Part shown: positions 16,684 through 24,986 of the stretch, piece after piece | How positions within the stretch are numbered: the first letter of the stretch is position 1 | Layout: each line of letters begins with the position of its first letter | Assembly (NCBI RefSeq): GCF_000716435.1 | Contig: NZ_JNWO01000013.1 | Location: 124,001 to 188,000, forward strand | Reading direction: 5' to 3' | Length of the DNA stretch: 64,000 nucleotides | Source: Streptomyces xylophagus | GTDB taxonomy: Bacteria > Actinomycetota > Actinomycetes > Streptomycetales > Streptomycetaceae | Made by a program: the position numbers and the translations under genes | Notes under the pieces: model-generated | Told to the model about the DNA's origin: nothing | Database searches by the model: none | The model's input: only the letters and a program-made list of their open reading frames with translations

Positions 16684-18300
16684 CTACGGCGCCCCCAACT
16701 CCTCCGCCATCGCCGCGCGCAACCGCAACGTAGTAACCAGCCGCTGAAACGCCTCCGCCCAATAGCCTCCGGCTCCCGGCGCCGCGTCCTCCGACTCGTC
16801 CGGCACCGCCAGCAACCCGTCGAGCCGGCTCGCCTCGCCCGGATCGAGACACCGCTCGGCCAGCCCCATCACCCCACTGAAACTCCATGGATAACTCCCC
16901 GCGTCCCGCGCGATGTTGAGCGCGTCCACGACAGCCCGCCCAAGCGGCGCAGCCCACGGCACGGCACACACCCCGAGCAGCTGAAACGCCTCGGACAGCC
17001 CCTGCGCCGCGATGAACCCGGCCACCCACTCGGCCCGTTCACCCCCGCCGAGCGTCCCCAGCAGCTTGGCGCGCTCGGCCAGGGACACCGCCCCCGGCCC
17101 ACCCGCCTCGGGCGCGGACGGCGTCCCCAGCAGTACTCGCGCCCACTCGGCGTTCCGCTGCCGCACAGCCGCCCGGCACCACGCGGCGTGCAACTCGCTC
17201 CGCCAGTCGTCCGCCACCGGAAGCGCCACGATCTCCCCGGGCGTACGCCCGCCCAGCCGCCGCTCCCAGGTCCCGAGCGGAGTCGCCTCCACCAACTGGC
17301 CGAACCACCACGAGCGTTCACCCCGTCCCGCCGGAGCCTTGGCGACCACTCCGTCCCGCTCCATGCCCGAATCGCACTCGTGCGGCGCCTCGACGACCAG
17401 CCCCGGTTCCTCCCGCGTGCGGTCGACGGCCACGCAGGCAGCTGCCCGGACCGCCATCCGCGCGGCGAGCGCCGAGTCGGGGAGCGCCGACAGCAACTCC
17501 GCCGCCGTGGCACGTACGTTGCGGCTCCGGTCGGCCAACGCCTGTTCCAGGAACGGCTCGTCCTCGGCCGTGAGACCCATCCGCAGCGAGTCCAGGAACA
17601 TGAGTCTGTCCTCCGCCCGCTCCGTCGCCCAGGTCGTGACGAGCAACTCGCGTGCGGCCGCGGGCCGGTGTGCGCGTATCGCCGCGAGCAGGGCGACGCG
17701 TTCGGCGAACAGCCCCTCCTGCCACAGCTGTTGGACCCTGTCCGGGTCGTCGAGGTCCGGCAGCGCTGTGCCGCCGCCCGGTGTCGCGCGCAGGGCGAAC
17801 CGCCAGTCCGGGTTCAGCCGGGCCAGCCACAGCGCGCGCGGGCCCGCGAACTCCAGCGCCGCCGGCCGCAGATCCGTACGCCCCCGGGCCGCGTCCAGCA
17901 GCGCGGGCAGCGCCTGGACGGGTGCCGCGAACCCACGCGCGTTCGCCGCCGTGAGCCACTGGGGCAGCAACTCCATGAGATCCGGCGAGGTGCCCCTACG
18001 GCCCCCGCCGCCGGTACCGGGACGGTCGGTCAGGAGCATCGCCAGTCTGCGGGCCGCCGCCGTGGGCAGCGCCGGACGCCCGTCGGGCGCGGCCGGCTCC
18101 GGACGCTCGGCCGCCCGCGCCGCACACAGCCCCGCCCGCCGCCGTACGGTCTCCACGGCCGCCGCGTCCAGCAGTGCCACGGGTGCGTCCGGGCCCGGCA
18201 CGTACCCCGGAGGCGTACGGCGGTCCGTGCCGAGCAGTGCTGTGGTGACGAGTTCCTCCCAGTCGCCCGCAGTGGGCGCCGGAGCGGAGATGCTGTTCAT
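16684..18300 (-). CDS. DUF5691 family protein
   Basis: 538 residues, cytoplasmic, mainly alpha-helical with many Arg-Ala-Leu repeats suggestive of a HEAT-like scaffold (DRSRNVRATAAELLSALPDS). It lies 31 bases downstream of the SWIM gene in the same direction and belongs to the SWIM-MoxR-DUF5682-VWA neighbourhood, which supports the DUF5691 assignment. No catalytic motif is evident. The 3' end is bordered by a 14-base direct repeat (GCTTCTACGGCGCC at 16654 and 16680) that duplicates the region around the stop codon. Probably part of a multiprotein complex with its neighbours. Confidence 0.85.
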   Translation of the reverse strand: MNSISAPAPTAGDWEELVTTALLGTDRRTPPGYVPGPDAPVALLDAAAVETVRRRAGLCAARAAERPEPAAPDGRPALPTAAARRLAMLLTDRPGTGGGGRRGTSPDLMELLPQWLTAANARGFAAPVQALPALLDAARGRTDLRPAALEFAGPRALWLARLNPDWRFALRATPGGGTALPDLDDPDRVQQLWQEGLFAERVALLAAIRAHRPAAARELLVTTWATERAEDRLMFLDSLRMGLTAEDEPFLEQALADRSRNVRATAAELLSALPDSALAARMAVRAAACVAVDRTREEPGLVVEAPHECDSGMERDGVVAKAPAGRGERSWWFGQLVEATPLGTWERRLGGRTPGEIVALPVADDWRSELHAAWCRAAVRQRNAEWARVLLGTPSAPEAGGPGAVSLAERAKLLGTLGGGERAEWVAGFIAAQGLSEAFQLLGVCAVPWAAPLGRAVVDALNIARDAGSYPWSFSGVMGLAERCLDPGEASRLDGLLAVPDESEDAAPGAGGYWAEAFQRLVTTLRLRAAMAEELGAP

Positions 18301-18331
18301 ACGGTGCCTTCCGTCGAGTTGGTGAGGGAGC

Positions 18332-19684
18332 TCAGCACAGGGACACCGGCTCTCCCGGCCCCTCCGGCCAGGCCGTCAGCGGGGTGAAGCCGCGGTGGCC
18401 CAGTTCGCCGAAGACCTTGACCGGGGCGCCGCCGGAGAGCGCGACGAGCCGCCACAGACCGGGGCGGGAACGGGCGGCCGGGGTGAGGGGGAGCGCCAAG
18501 TCCGCGTCGGCGTCCGCCAGTTGCCAGGAGTCGCCGTCGGGAGTCGGTACGACCCGCTCCAGCGTCACGGGGACCGCGTCCAGCCATGGGTCGTGCCGCA
18601 GCGCTTCCCCGTAGCGGGCGGCGGCCTGCGCCGTCGTCACGCCTCGCGGTCGGGCCGTCGTAGGAGAGGGCGGTGCGAACTGCTCGCCCAGGGCCGCCCG
18701 GAGCTGCCCGGCGCCCGGGAACGCGGACACCTCCGCCTCCAGGGTCAGCCCCATCGGCAGCGCCAACTCGGGGGCGCGGCCGGCGGCGCCGTAGGCGAGG
18801 AGCAGGCTGGTGCGGCCGGAGTCCGTGCCGTGGAGCCATATTCTTCGGGTCGTCAGTTTCGGGTCCGTCGTGTCGTACTGGGCGAGGACCAGCCAGTGGT
18901 CGCGGAGCGGTGGGCCGCCGGCCGAGCCGGGCAGGCCGATGCGGGAACGGACCGTCGCCGCCAGGTCGTCGGGCAGTCGCTCGCGGCGCAGCCAGGCCTG
19001 GTCGAGGAGGTGGAGCAGCGCGCACTCCTCCAGCAGCCGTACGGGCCAACCGGGTCCCGAGGACGGGATCGCCCCCAACTCCCTTGCGCGTGCGGCCAGT
19101 CCGGGGGCCTGCGCGTCGACCATGCGGGCCGCGGTCTCCTCCCACAGTCCGTACCCCGCCTGCTCCGCCGAGGCGAGGCCGGTGCGCAGCAGGTCCGTCA
19201 GCCGCTGCTCCAACTCCGCCGCGCCCGCGGTGATCCGCTCGGCCCGGCGCTCCGCCCTGCGCCGCGCCGCCTCCGGATCAGCGGCGGCCGGGGAACCGGA
19301 CGCGTCCGCCGCCCGTTTCTCCGCCGTCCGCTTCCGCCGTCCCGCCAGCCACTGCTCGGCCCAGTCCGGCGCCTGCCCCGACGGCACCGCACCGTCCCCG
19401 CCCGCCCACAACAGCAGCAGTCCCAGCGCGTGTTTGCACGGGAACTTGCGGCTCGGACAACTGCACTTGTACGCCGGTCCCGCCGTGTCCGCGATGTCGA
19501 TGACCGTCTGATACGGCTTGCTGCCACTGCCCTTGCACAGCCCCCACACCGTCCCCTCGCCAGAACTGCCCGCCTCGGACCACGGCCCCGCCGCCCCGAG
19601 CTTGCTTCCCGCTTTGCGTGACGCTGCGTCAGGCGCCAGTGCCAGCACCTGGTCAGCCGTCCAGCGCACCCCCTGCTGAGTCAT
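18332..19684 (-). CDS. SWIM zinc-finger protein
   Basis: 450 residues starting at the ATG at 19684 (MTQQGVRWTADQ). This start is favoured because the DNA-damage-type -10 ends only seven bases upstream, implying a leaderless message. The SWIM finger C-x-C-x6-C-x-H is seen at about residues 74-86 (KCSCPSRKFPCKH); such fingers bind DNA or proteins. The rest is a large, mostly helical region without known motif. It heads the leftward arm of the divergent module and corresponds to the SWIM protein YehQ of the E. coli yehLMPQ set (from memory). Confidence 0.9.
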   Translation of the reverse strand: MTQQGVRWTADQVLALAPDAASRKAGSKLGAAGPWSEAGSSGEGTVWGLCKGSGSKPYQTVIDIADTAGPAYKCSCPSRKFPCKHALGLLLLWAGGDGAVPSGQAPDWAEQWLAGRRKRTAEKRAADASGSPAAADPEAARRRAERRAERITAGAAELEQRLTDLLRTGLASAEQAGYGLWEETAARMVDAQAPGLAARARELGAIPSSGPGWPVRLLEECALLHLLDQAWLRRERLPDDLAATVRSRIGLPGSAGGPPLRDHWLVLAQYDTTDPKLTTRRIWLHGTDSGRTSLLLAYGAAGRAPELALPMGLTLEAEVSAFPGAGQLRAALGEQFAPPSPTTARPRGVTTAQAAARYGEALRHDPWLDAVPVTLERVVPTPDGDSWQLADADADLALPLTPAARSRPGLWRLVALSGGAPVKVFGELGHRGFTPLTAWPEGPGEPVSLC

Positions 19685-19691
19685 GTCATCG

Positions 19692-19714
19692 AAGGTAGAT
19701 CCCGGCACTGACAA
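19692..19714 (-). promoter_or_regulatory. DNA-damage-type promoter of the SWIM-DUF5691 operon
   Basis: On the minus strand TTGTCAGTG, eight bases, TACCTT: same hexamers and spacing as the pcrA promoter. The -10 ends seven bases before the SWIM ATG. Confidence 0.75.
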
Positions 19715-19915
19715 TCGGTCCGCGAGTGGGTGGCGGGCGAGGTGGCGGGGCGGTGGTGGGGGGTTCGGGGTGATCCTGCGGCGGGTGGGGTGCGGCCGGT
19801 TGGTGCGGGCGGTGCCGCGATCTGCTGTGTGCTCGGCTGTGCGACGGCCCCGCGATCGGGTCGGCGACTAGGTTCGCGATCGGTCCGCGAGCGCGTTTCC
19901 GCAGGTCGGAACGGA

Positions 19916-19938
19916 TTGTCAGTGGCGTGGTGCACGGT
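19916..19938 (+). promoter_or_regulatory. DNA-damage-type promoter of the MoxR operon
   Basis: TTGTCAGTG, eight bases, CACGGT. The -35 part is identical to that of pcrA and SWIM; the -10 has C in place of the first T. It lies 43 bases upstream of the MoxR ATG. Together with 19692-19714 it makes the divergent gap symmetrical (GATTGTCAGTG and its complement). Confidence 0.65.
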
Positions 19939-19981
19939 GGACACCAGATCCGAACCGGCCGAGTTGGAGGGGGCCTCAGCC

Positions 19982-21121
19982 ATGACTGTGTCCGTAGAAC
20001 CCACACCGTCCACATCCGCGGTGGCGAGTGAGAAGCCGTCGAGCGAGGCGTTGCGGCCGCACGCCGAGGACGCCTTCGCCGACGAACTCGCCGCGCTGGC
20101 CGCGCAGGACGACCGGCCGCGCCCGGTCCGCTGGAAGATGTCGCCATGGGCGGTCGCCACCTATCTGCTCGGCGGCACGCTGCCGGACGGCACGGTGATC
20201 ACACCGAAGTACGTCGGCCCGCGCCGCATCGTCGAGGTCGCCGTCACCACCCTCGCCACCGACCGCGCCCTGCTCCTGCTCGGCGTGCCCGGCACCGCGA
20301 AGACCTGGGTGTCCGAACACCTCGCGGCGGCGGTCAGCGGCGACTCGACCCTGCTCGTGCAGGGCACCGCCGGCACCCCGGAGGAGGCGATCCGCTACGG
20401 CTGGAACTACGCGCAGCTGCTCGCCAACGGCCCGAGCCGCGACGCCCTCGTGCCCAGTCCCGTCATGCGGGCCATGGCGGAGGGGATGACGGCGCGGGTC
20501 GAGGAGCTGACCCGTGTCCCGGCCGACGTGCAGGACTCGCTGATCACGATCCTGTCCGAGAAGACGCTGCCGATACCGGAGTTGGGGCAGGAGGTGCAGG
20601 CGGTCCGCGGCTTCAACCTGATCGCCACGGCCAACGACCGCGACCGCGGGGTCAACGACCTCTCCAGCGCTCTGCGCCGCCGTTTCAACACGGTGGTGCT
20701 GCCGCTGCCGGAGAGCGCGGACGCCGAGGTCGAGATCGTCGCGCGCCGCGTCGACCAGATCGGGCGTTCCCTGGACCTGCCGGCGGTGCCCGAGGGCGTC
20801 GACGAGATCCGCCGGGTGGTGACCGTCTTCCGCGAACTGCGCGACGGGATCACGGCGGACGGGCGCACGAAGCTGAAGTCGCCCAGCGGCACGCTGTCGA
20901 CGGCCGAGGCGATCTCCGTCGTCACCAACGGGCTTGCCCTGGCGGCCCACTTCGGCGACGGACTGCTGCGGCCGAGCGATGTCGCCGCGGGCATTCTCGG
21001 CGCCGTGGTCCGCGACCCGGCGGCCGACCGGGTCATCTGGCAGGAGTACCTGGAGGCGGTCGTCCGCGAGCGCGACGGCTGGAAGGACTTCTACCGCGCG
21101 TGCCGGGAGGTGAGCGCGTGA
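19982..21121 (+). CDS. MoxR-type AAA+ ATPase (YehL-like)
   Basis: 379 residues from the ATG at 19982 preceded by GGAGGGGG. Walker A is GVPGTAKTW (about residue 103-111), the Walker B region reads TARVEELTRVPADVQD, with Glu where most MoxR proteins have Asp, sensor 1 is LIATANDRDRG, and the arginine finger is in SSALRRRFN. MoxR ATPases usually act with a VWA partner as chaperones that insert metal ions or remodel complexes. It heads an operon with DUF5682 and VWA genes, the same set as E. coli yehL-yehM-yehP. Confidence 0.92.
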   Translation: MTVSVEPTPSTSAVASEKPSSEALRPHAEDAFADELAALAAQDDRPRPVRWKMSPWAVATYLLGGTLPDGTVITPKYVGPRRIVEVAVTTLATDRALLLLGVPGTAKTWVSEHLAAAVSGDSTLLVQGTAGTPEEAIRYGWNYAQLLANGPSRDALVPSPVMRAMAEGMTARVEELTRVPADVQDSLITILSEKTLPIPELGQEVQAVRGFNLIATANDRDRGVNDLSSALRRRFNTVVLPLPESADAEVEIVARRVDQIGRSLDLPAVPEGVDEIRRVVTVFRELRDGITADGRTKLKSPSGTLSTAEAISVVTNGLALAAHFGDGLLRPSDVAAGILGAVVRDPAADRVIWQEYLEAVVRERDGWKDFYRACREVSA

Positions 21122-21211
21122 GCGACTCCAGGGGGCTGGTCGACGACGACTCCACTTGGAGTTGGCACGGGAGTGGGCACGGGAGTCGGATCCGGAGGGG
21201 AGGGGGACGAA

Positions 21212-23581
21212 GTGACAGGAACTGAGGGCGGCCGGGGCGCCGGTCCGCTGCTGCTAGGGGTGCGGCATCACGGGCCCGGTTCGGCACGGGCCGTGCGGGC
21301 GGCGCTGGCGGCGGCCCGGCCACGGGTCGTACTGATCGAGGGGCCGCCGGAGGCCGACGCGCTGATCCCGCTCGCCGCCGACGAGGACATGCGGCCGCCG
21401 GTCGCGCTCCTCGCCCACGCCGTGGACGAGCCCGGCCGCTCCGCCTTCTGGCCGCTGGCCGAGTTCTCCCCGGAATGGGTTGCGATCCGCTGGGCCCTGG
21501 AGCACGAGGTCCCGGCCCGCTTCATCGACCTCCCGGCCACGCACACGCTGGCGTGGGGGAGGGACACGGAGGGCGAGGACGAGCCCGCTGGCGAGGAGCA
21601 GCAGGCGGACCCTGACAGTCCCTCCTCTCCGGACCTCCGCGTCGATCCTCTCGCCGTGCTCGCCGAGGCCGCGGGGTACGACGATCCCGAGCGCTGGTGG
21701 GAGGACGTCGTCGAGCACCGGGGTGCGGGGGAGCGGGACGCGTTCGCGCCGTTCACCGCGCTGGAGGAGGCGATGGGGGCGCTGCGGGAGACGTACGGGG
21801 TCGGCGGGCACGAACGGGATCTCGTGCGGGAGGCGTACATGCGGCTCCAAGTGCGGGCGGCACAGCGGGAGTTCGAGGACGACGTGGCCGTGGTGTGCGG
21901 GGCCTGGCACGTGCCCGCGCTGCGGCAGCGGACGGCAGTCGCGGCGGACCGTGCGCTGCTGAAGGGGCTGCCCAAGGTCAAGGCCGATCTGACGTGGGTG
22001 CCGTGGACACACCGCCGGCTGTCCCGGGCCAGCGGGTACGGCGCGGGCATCGACTCGCCGGGCTGGTACGGCCACCTCTTCGGGGCGCCGGACCGGCCGG
22101 TCGAGCGGTGGATGACCAAGGTCGCGGGACTGTTCCGGGAGGAGGACCGGATCGTCTCCCCGGCCCATGTCATCGAGGCCGTACGACTGGCGGAGACGCT
22201 CGCGGTGATGCGGGGTCGGCCGTTGGCGGGGCTCGGGGAGACCACCGACGCGGTGCGCGCGGTGATGTGCGAGGGCTCGGACGTGCCGTTGTCGCTGGTG
22301 CACGACCGGCTCGTCGTCGGAGATGTGCTGGGCGAGGTGCCGCCGGGCGCGCCCGCCGTGCCGCTGCAGCGCGACCTCGACCGGTCGCAGCGCAGGCTGC
22401 GGCTCAAACCGGAGGCGCTGGAGCGGGAGTTGGAGCTCGACCTGCGCAAGGAGACCGACGCCGGGCGCAGCAGGCTGCTGCACCGGCTGAGGCTGCTCGG
22501 TGTCGAATGGGGCGAGCCGGCCGTCTCGCGGGGGAGCACGGGGACGTTCCGGGAGACGTGGCGGCTGCGCTGGGAACCGGAGTTGGCGGTCCGGGTCGCC
22601 GAGGCCGGGGTGTGGGGCACCACCGTGCTCGCGGCGGCGACCGCCAAGGCAGAGGCGGACGCGATCGGGGCGCAGAGCCTCGCCGACGTCACCGCGCTCG
22701 CCGAGCGCTGCCTGCTGGCCGAACTGCCGGACGCGCTCCCGGTGGTGATGAAGGTCCTCGCCGACCGCGCCGCCCTCGATACGGACGTGGGCCATCTTGC
22801 CCAGGCACTGCCCGCGTTGGTCCGTTCGCTGCGCTACGGCGACGTGCGCGGAACCGACACCGGCGCGCTGACGGAGGTCGCGGCCGGCCTCGCCGAGCGC
22901 GTCTTCGTCGGCCTGCCTCCGGCCTGCGCGGCCCTCGACGCGGACGCCGCGGAGGAGATGCGGCGGCATGTGGACGCGGTGCACGGGGCGGTGGCGCTAC
23001 TGGGCGATGCGTCGGGGGCCGGGCGCGGTCATGGTGACCTGCGTGACCGGTGGCGGGCCGTACTGCGGACCCTCTCCGCGCGGGACACCGTGCCGGGTGT
23101 CATCCGGGGACGTGCCGTGCGACTCCTGTTGGACGAAGGGGAGTTGGGGCCGGACGAGGCGGCCAGGTTGATGGGGCTGGTGCTCTCGCCCGGGACGCCG
23201 CCGGCGGACGCGGCGGCGTGGATCGAGGGGTTCGTCGGTGGCGGGGGCGGGTTGCTCCTTGTGCACGACGAGCGGCTGCTCGCGCTGGTGGACGAGTGGC
23301 TGACCGGGGTGCCGGCGGAGGCGTTCACCGACGTACTGCCGTTGCTGCGGCGCACGTTCTCGGCGTACGAGCCGGGGGTGCGCAGAACGCTCGGGGAGTT
23401 GGTGCGGCGCGGGCCGGGGAAGCAGGTGGGCGCTGCGGCGACGGCGGCCGGGATACCCGGGTTCGGGACGGAGCTGGACGCCGGGCGGGCGGACGCGGTG
23501 GTGCCCGTGCTGCGGCTGCTGTTGGGGCTGGACGACGTGGTGAACGACGGGGACAACGAGCTTGTGGGGGTGGCCGGATGA
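21212..23581 (+). CDS. DUF5682 family protein (YehM-like)
   Basis: 789 residues starting at the GTG at 21212, downstream of GGAGGGGAGGGGG; the earlier start at 21173 lacks a ribosome site. The N-terminus (LLLGVRHHGPGSARAVRAAL) and following VVLIEGPPEADAL are typical for DUF5682. The protein is soluble, large and helical, with an acidic segment around residues 125-150. Its biochemical activity is unknown; it always travels with MoxR and VWA genes, implying a common complex. Its stop codon overlaps the next small ORF by four bases. Confidence 0.9.
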   Translation: MTGTEGGRGAGPLLLGVRHHGPGSARAVRAALAAARPRVVLIEGPPEADALIPLAADEDMRPPVALLAHAVDEPGRSAFWPLAEFSPEWVAIRWALEHEVPARFIDLPATHTLAWGRDTEGEDEPAGEEQQADPDSPSSPDLRVDPLAVLAEAAGYDDPERWWEDVVEHRGAGERDAFAPFTALEEAMGALRETYGVGGHERDLVREAYMRLQVRAAQREFEDDVAVVCGAWHVPALRQRTAVAADRALLKGLPKVKADLTWVPWTHRRLSRASGYGAGIDSPGWYGHLFGAPDRPVERWMTKVAGLFREEDRIVSPAHVIEAVRLAETLAVMRGRPLAGLGETTDAVRAVMCEGSDVPLSLVHDRLVVGDVLGEVPPGAPAVPLQRDLDRSQRRLRLKPEALERELELDLRKETDAGRSRLLHRLRLLGVEWGEPAVSRGSTGTFRETWRLRWEPELAVRVAEAGVWGTTVLAAATAKAEADAIGAQSLADVTALAERCLLAELPDALPVVMKVLADRAALDTDVGHLAQALPALVRSLRYGDVRGTDTGALTEVAAGLAERVFVGLPPACAALDADAAEEMRRHVDAVHGAVALLGDASGAGRGHGDLRDRWRAVLRTLSARDTVPGVIRGRAVRLLLDEGELGPDEAARLMGLVLSPGTPPADAAAWIEGFVGGGGGLLLVHDERLLALVDEWLTGVPAEAFTDVLPLLRRTFSAYEPGVRRTLGELVRRGPGKQVGAAATAAGIPGFGTELDAGRADAVVPVLRLLLGLDDVVNDGDNELVGVAG

Positions 23582-23724
23582 AGAGCGACGGCAGGCAGGG
23601 CATCAGGAAGTCGGGGGAGAGGGCTCAACTGGCCGGGGGTGCCGGTGGGGGCGCGGGGCGGCCGGCGACGGTCGTGCGGGTCGTGCCGCTGTGGGAAGGG
23701 CTGAGTAAAGGGGTGCGCGGATGA
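23578..23724 (+). CDS. 48-residue mini-protein coupled to DUF5682 and VWA genes
   Basis: An ATG at 23578 overlaps the DUF5682 stop (ATGA) and its own stop overlaps the VWA start (ATGA at 23721-23724), so the ORF fills the gap exactly with four-base overlaps at both ends. It encodes a basic, Gly-rich peptide with a hydrophobic end (TVVRVVPLWEGLSKGVRG). About 40 of 48 codons end in G or C. The arrangement strongly suggests translation coupling, but a non-functional spacer cannot be excluded. No homology is recognised. Confidence 0.5.
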   Translation: MKSDGRQGIRKSGERAQLAGGAGGGAGRPATVVRVVPLWEGLSKGVRG

Positions 23725-24902
23725 CGGCCGAGGCGGTCGGTGTCGGCGGGGTCGCGGACCCGGGGCAGGAGCGGTTGCGGCGGTGGCGGCTGGTGCTCGG
23801 GGGTGACGCGGCCGACGGCACCGGGTGCGAGCTGTCCGGGCGGGACGTCGCGATGGACGGGGCGCTCGCCGCGCTGTACGGCAGGGGGGACAAGGGGCGG
23901 GCGGCGAAGGACCGTTCGGCGGGGCTCGGGGCGTCGGCGCCGTCCGTCGCGCGCTGGCTCGGGGACATCCGGACGTACTTCCCGTCCTCCGTCGTCCAGG
24001 TCATGCAGCGCGACGCCATCGACCGGCTCGGGCTGTCCGCGCTGCTCCTCGAACCGGAGATGCTGGAGGCGGTGGAGGCCGACGTGCACCTCGTCGGCAC
24101 GCTGCTCTCCCTCAACAAGGCGATGCCGGAGACCACGAAGGAGACGGCGCGGGCAGTGGTGCGCAAGGTGGTCCAGGACCTGGAGAAGCGGCTCGCCACC
24201 CGCACCCGGGCCACCCTCACCGGCGCCCTCGACCGCAGCGCCCGTATCAACCGGCCGCGCCATCACGACATCGACTGGAACCGCACGATCGCGGCCAACC
24301 TCAAGAACTACCTGCCCGAGTACCGGACGATCGTGCCGGAGCGGCTGATCGGATACGGGCGCGCTTCCCAGTCCGTGAAGAAGGAAGTGATCCTCTGCAT
24401 CGACCAGTCCGGGTCGATGGCGGCGTCCGTCGTCTACGCCTCCGTGTTCGGAGCGGTACTGGCGTCCATGCGGTCGATCAACACCCGGCTCGTCGTCTTC
24501 GACACGGCGGTCGTCGACCTCACCGACCAGCTCGACGACCCGGTGGACGTGCTCTTCGGGACACAGCTCGGCGGCGGTACGGACATCAACAGGGCGCTCG
24601 CGTACTGCCAGTCGCAGATCACCCGGCCCGCCGAGACGGTGGTCGTGCTGATCAGCGACCTCTACGAAGGGGGGATACGGAACGAGATGCTCAAGCGGGT
24701 CGCGGCGATGAAGGCGTCGGGGGTGCAGTTCGTGACCCTGCTCGCGCTGTCCGACGAGGGCGCGCCCGCCTACGACCGCGAACACGCCGCCGCGCTGGCC
24801 GCGTTGGGGGCGCCGGCGTTCGCGTGCACGCCCGACCTGTTCCCGGAGGTGATGGCGGCGGCGATCGAGAAGCGGCCGTTGCCGATACCGGACACCGCGT
24901 GA
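23721..24902 (+). CDS. VWA-domain protein (YehP-like)
   Basis: 393 residues. The C-terminal half is a von Willebrand A domain with an intact MIDAS: D-x-S-x-S in CIDQSGSMAAS (about residue 228), the Thr in GGGTDINRAL and the Asp in LISDLYEGG. The N-terminal half is helical and contains RTRATLTGALDRSARINRP, typical of YehP-like VWA proteins. VWA proteins partner with MoxR ATPases, the metal in the MIDAS contacting the substrate. It is the last gene of the MoxR operon and is translationally coupled to the preceding mini-ORF. Confidence 0.93.
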   Translation: MTAEAVGVGGVADPGQERLRRWRLVLGGDAADGTGCELSGRDVAMDGALAALYGRGDKGRAAKDRSAGLGASAPSVARWLGDIRTYFPSSVVQVMQRDAIDRLGLSALLLEPEMLEAVEADVHLVGTLLSLNKAMPETTKETARAVVRKVVQDLEKRLATRTRATLTGALDRSARINRPRHHDIDWNRTIAANLKNYLPEYRTIVPERLIGYGRASQSVKKEVILCIDQSGSMAASVVYASVFGAVLASMRSINTRLVVFDTAVVDLTDQLDDPVDVLFGTQLGGGTDINRALAYCQSQITRPAETVVVLISDLYEGGIRNEMLKRVAAMKASGVQFVTLLALSDEGAPAYDREHAAALAALGAPAFACTPDLFPEVMAAAIEKRPLPIPDTA

Positions 24903-24986
24903 CGAACGGGCACTGGCGGTGATGAACGGGCTTGAGGGACAGGGGGGTTGTGTGTCCCCGAGCCGCCCGTGCAAGGATCGGCGCTC

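Noticed and set aside
21118..21225. 34-codon frame with GTGA overlap to the MoxR stop
   Set aside because: Ends inside DUF5682 after its start and is very low in complexity; the four-base overlap is likely chance, unlike the doubly coupled 48-residue ORF.
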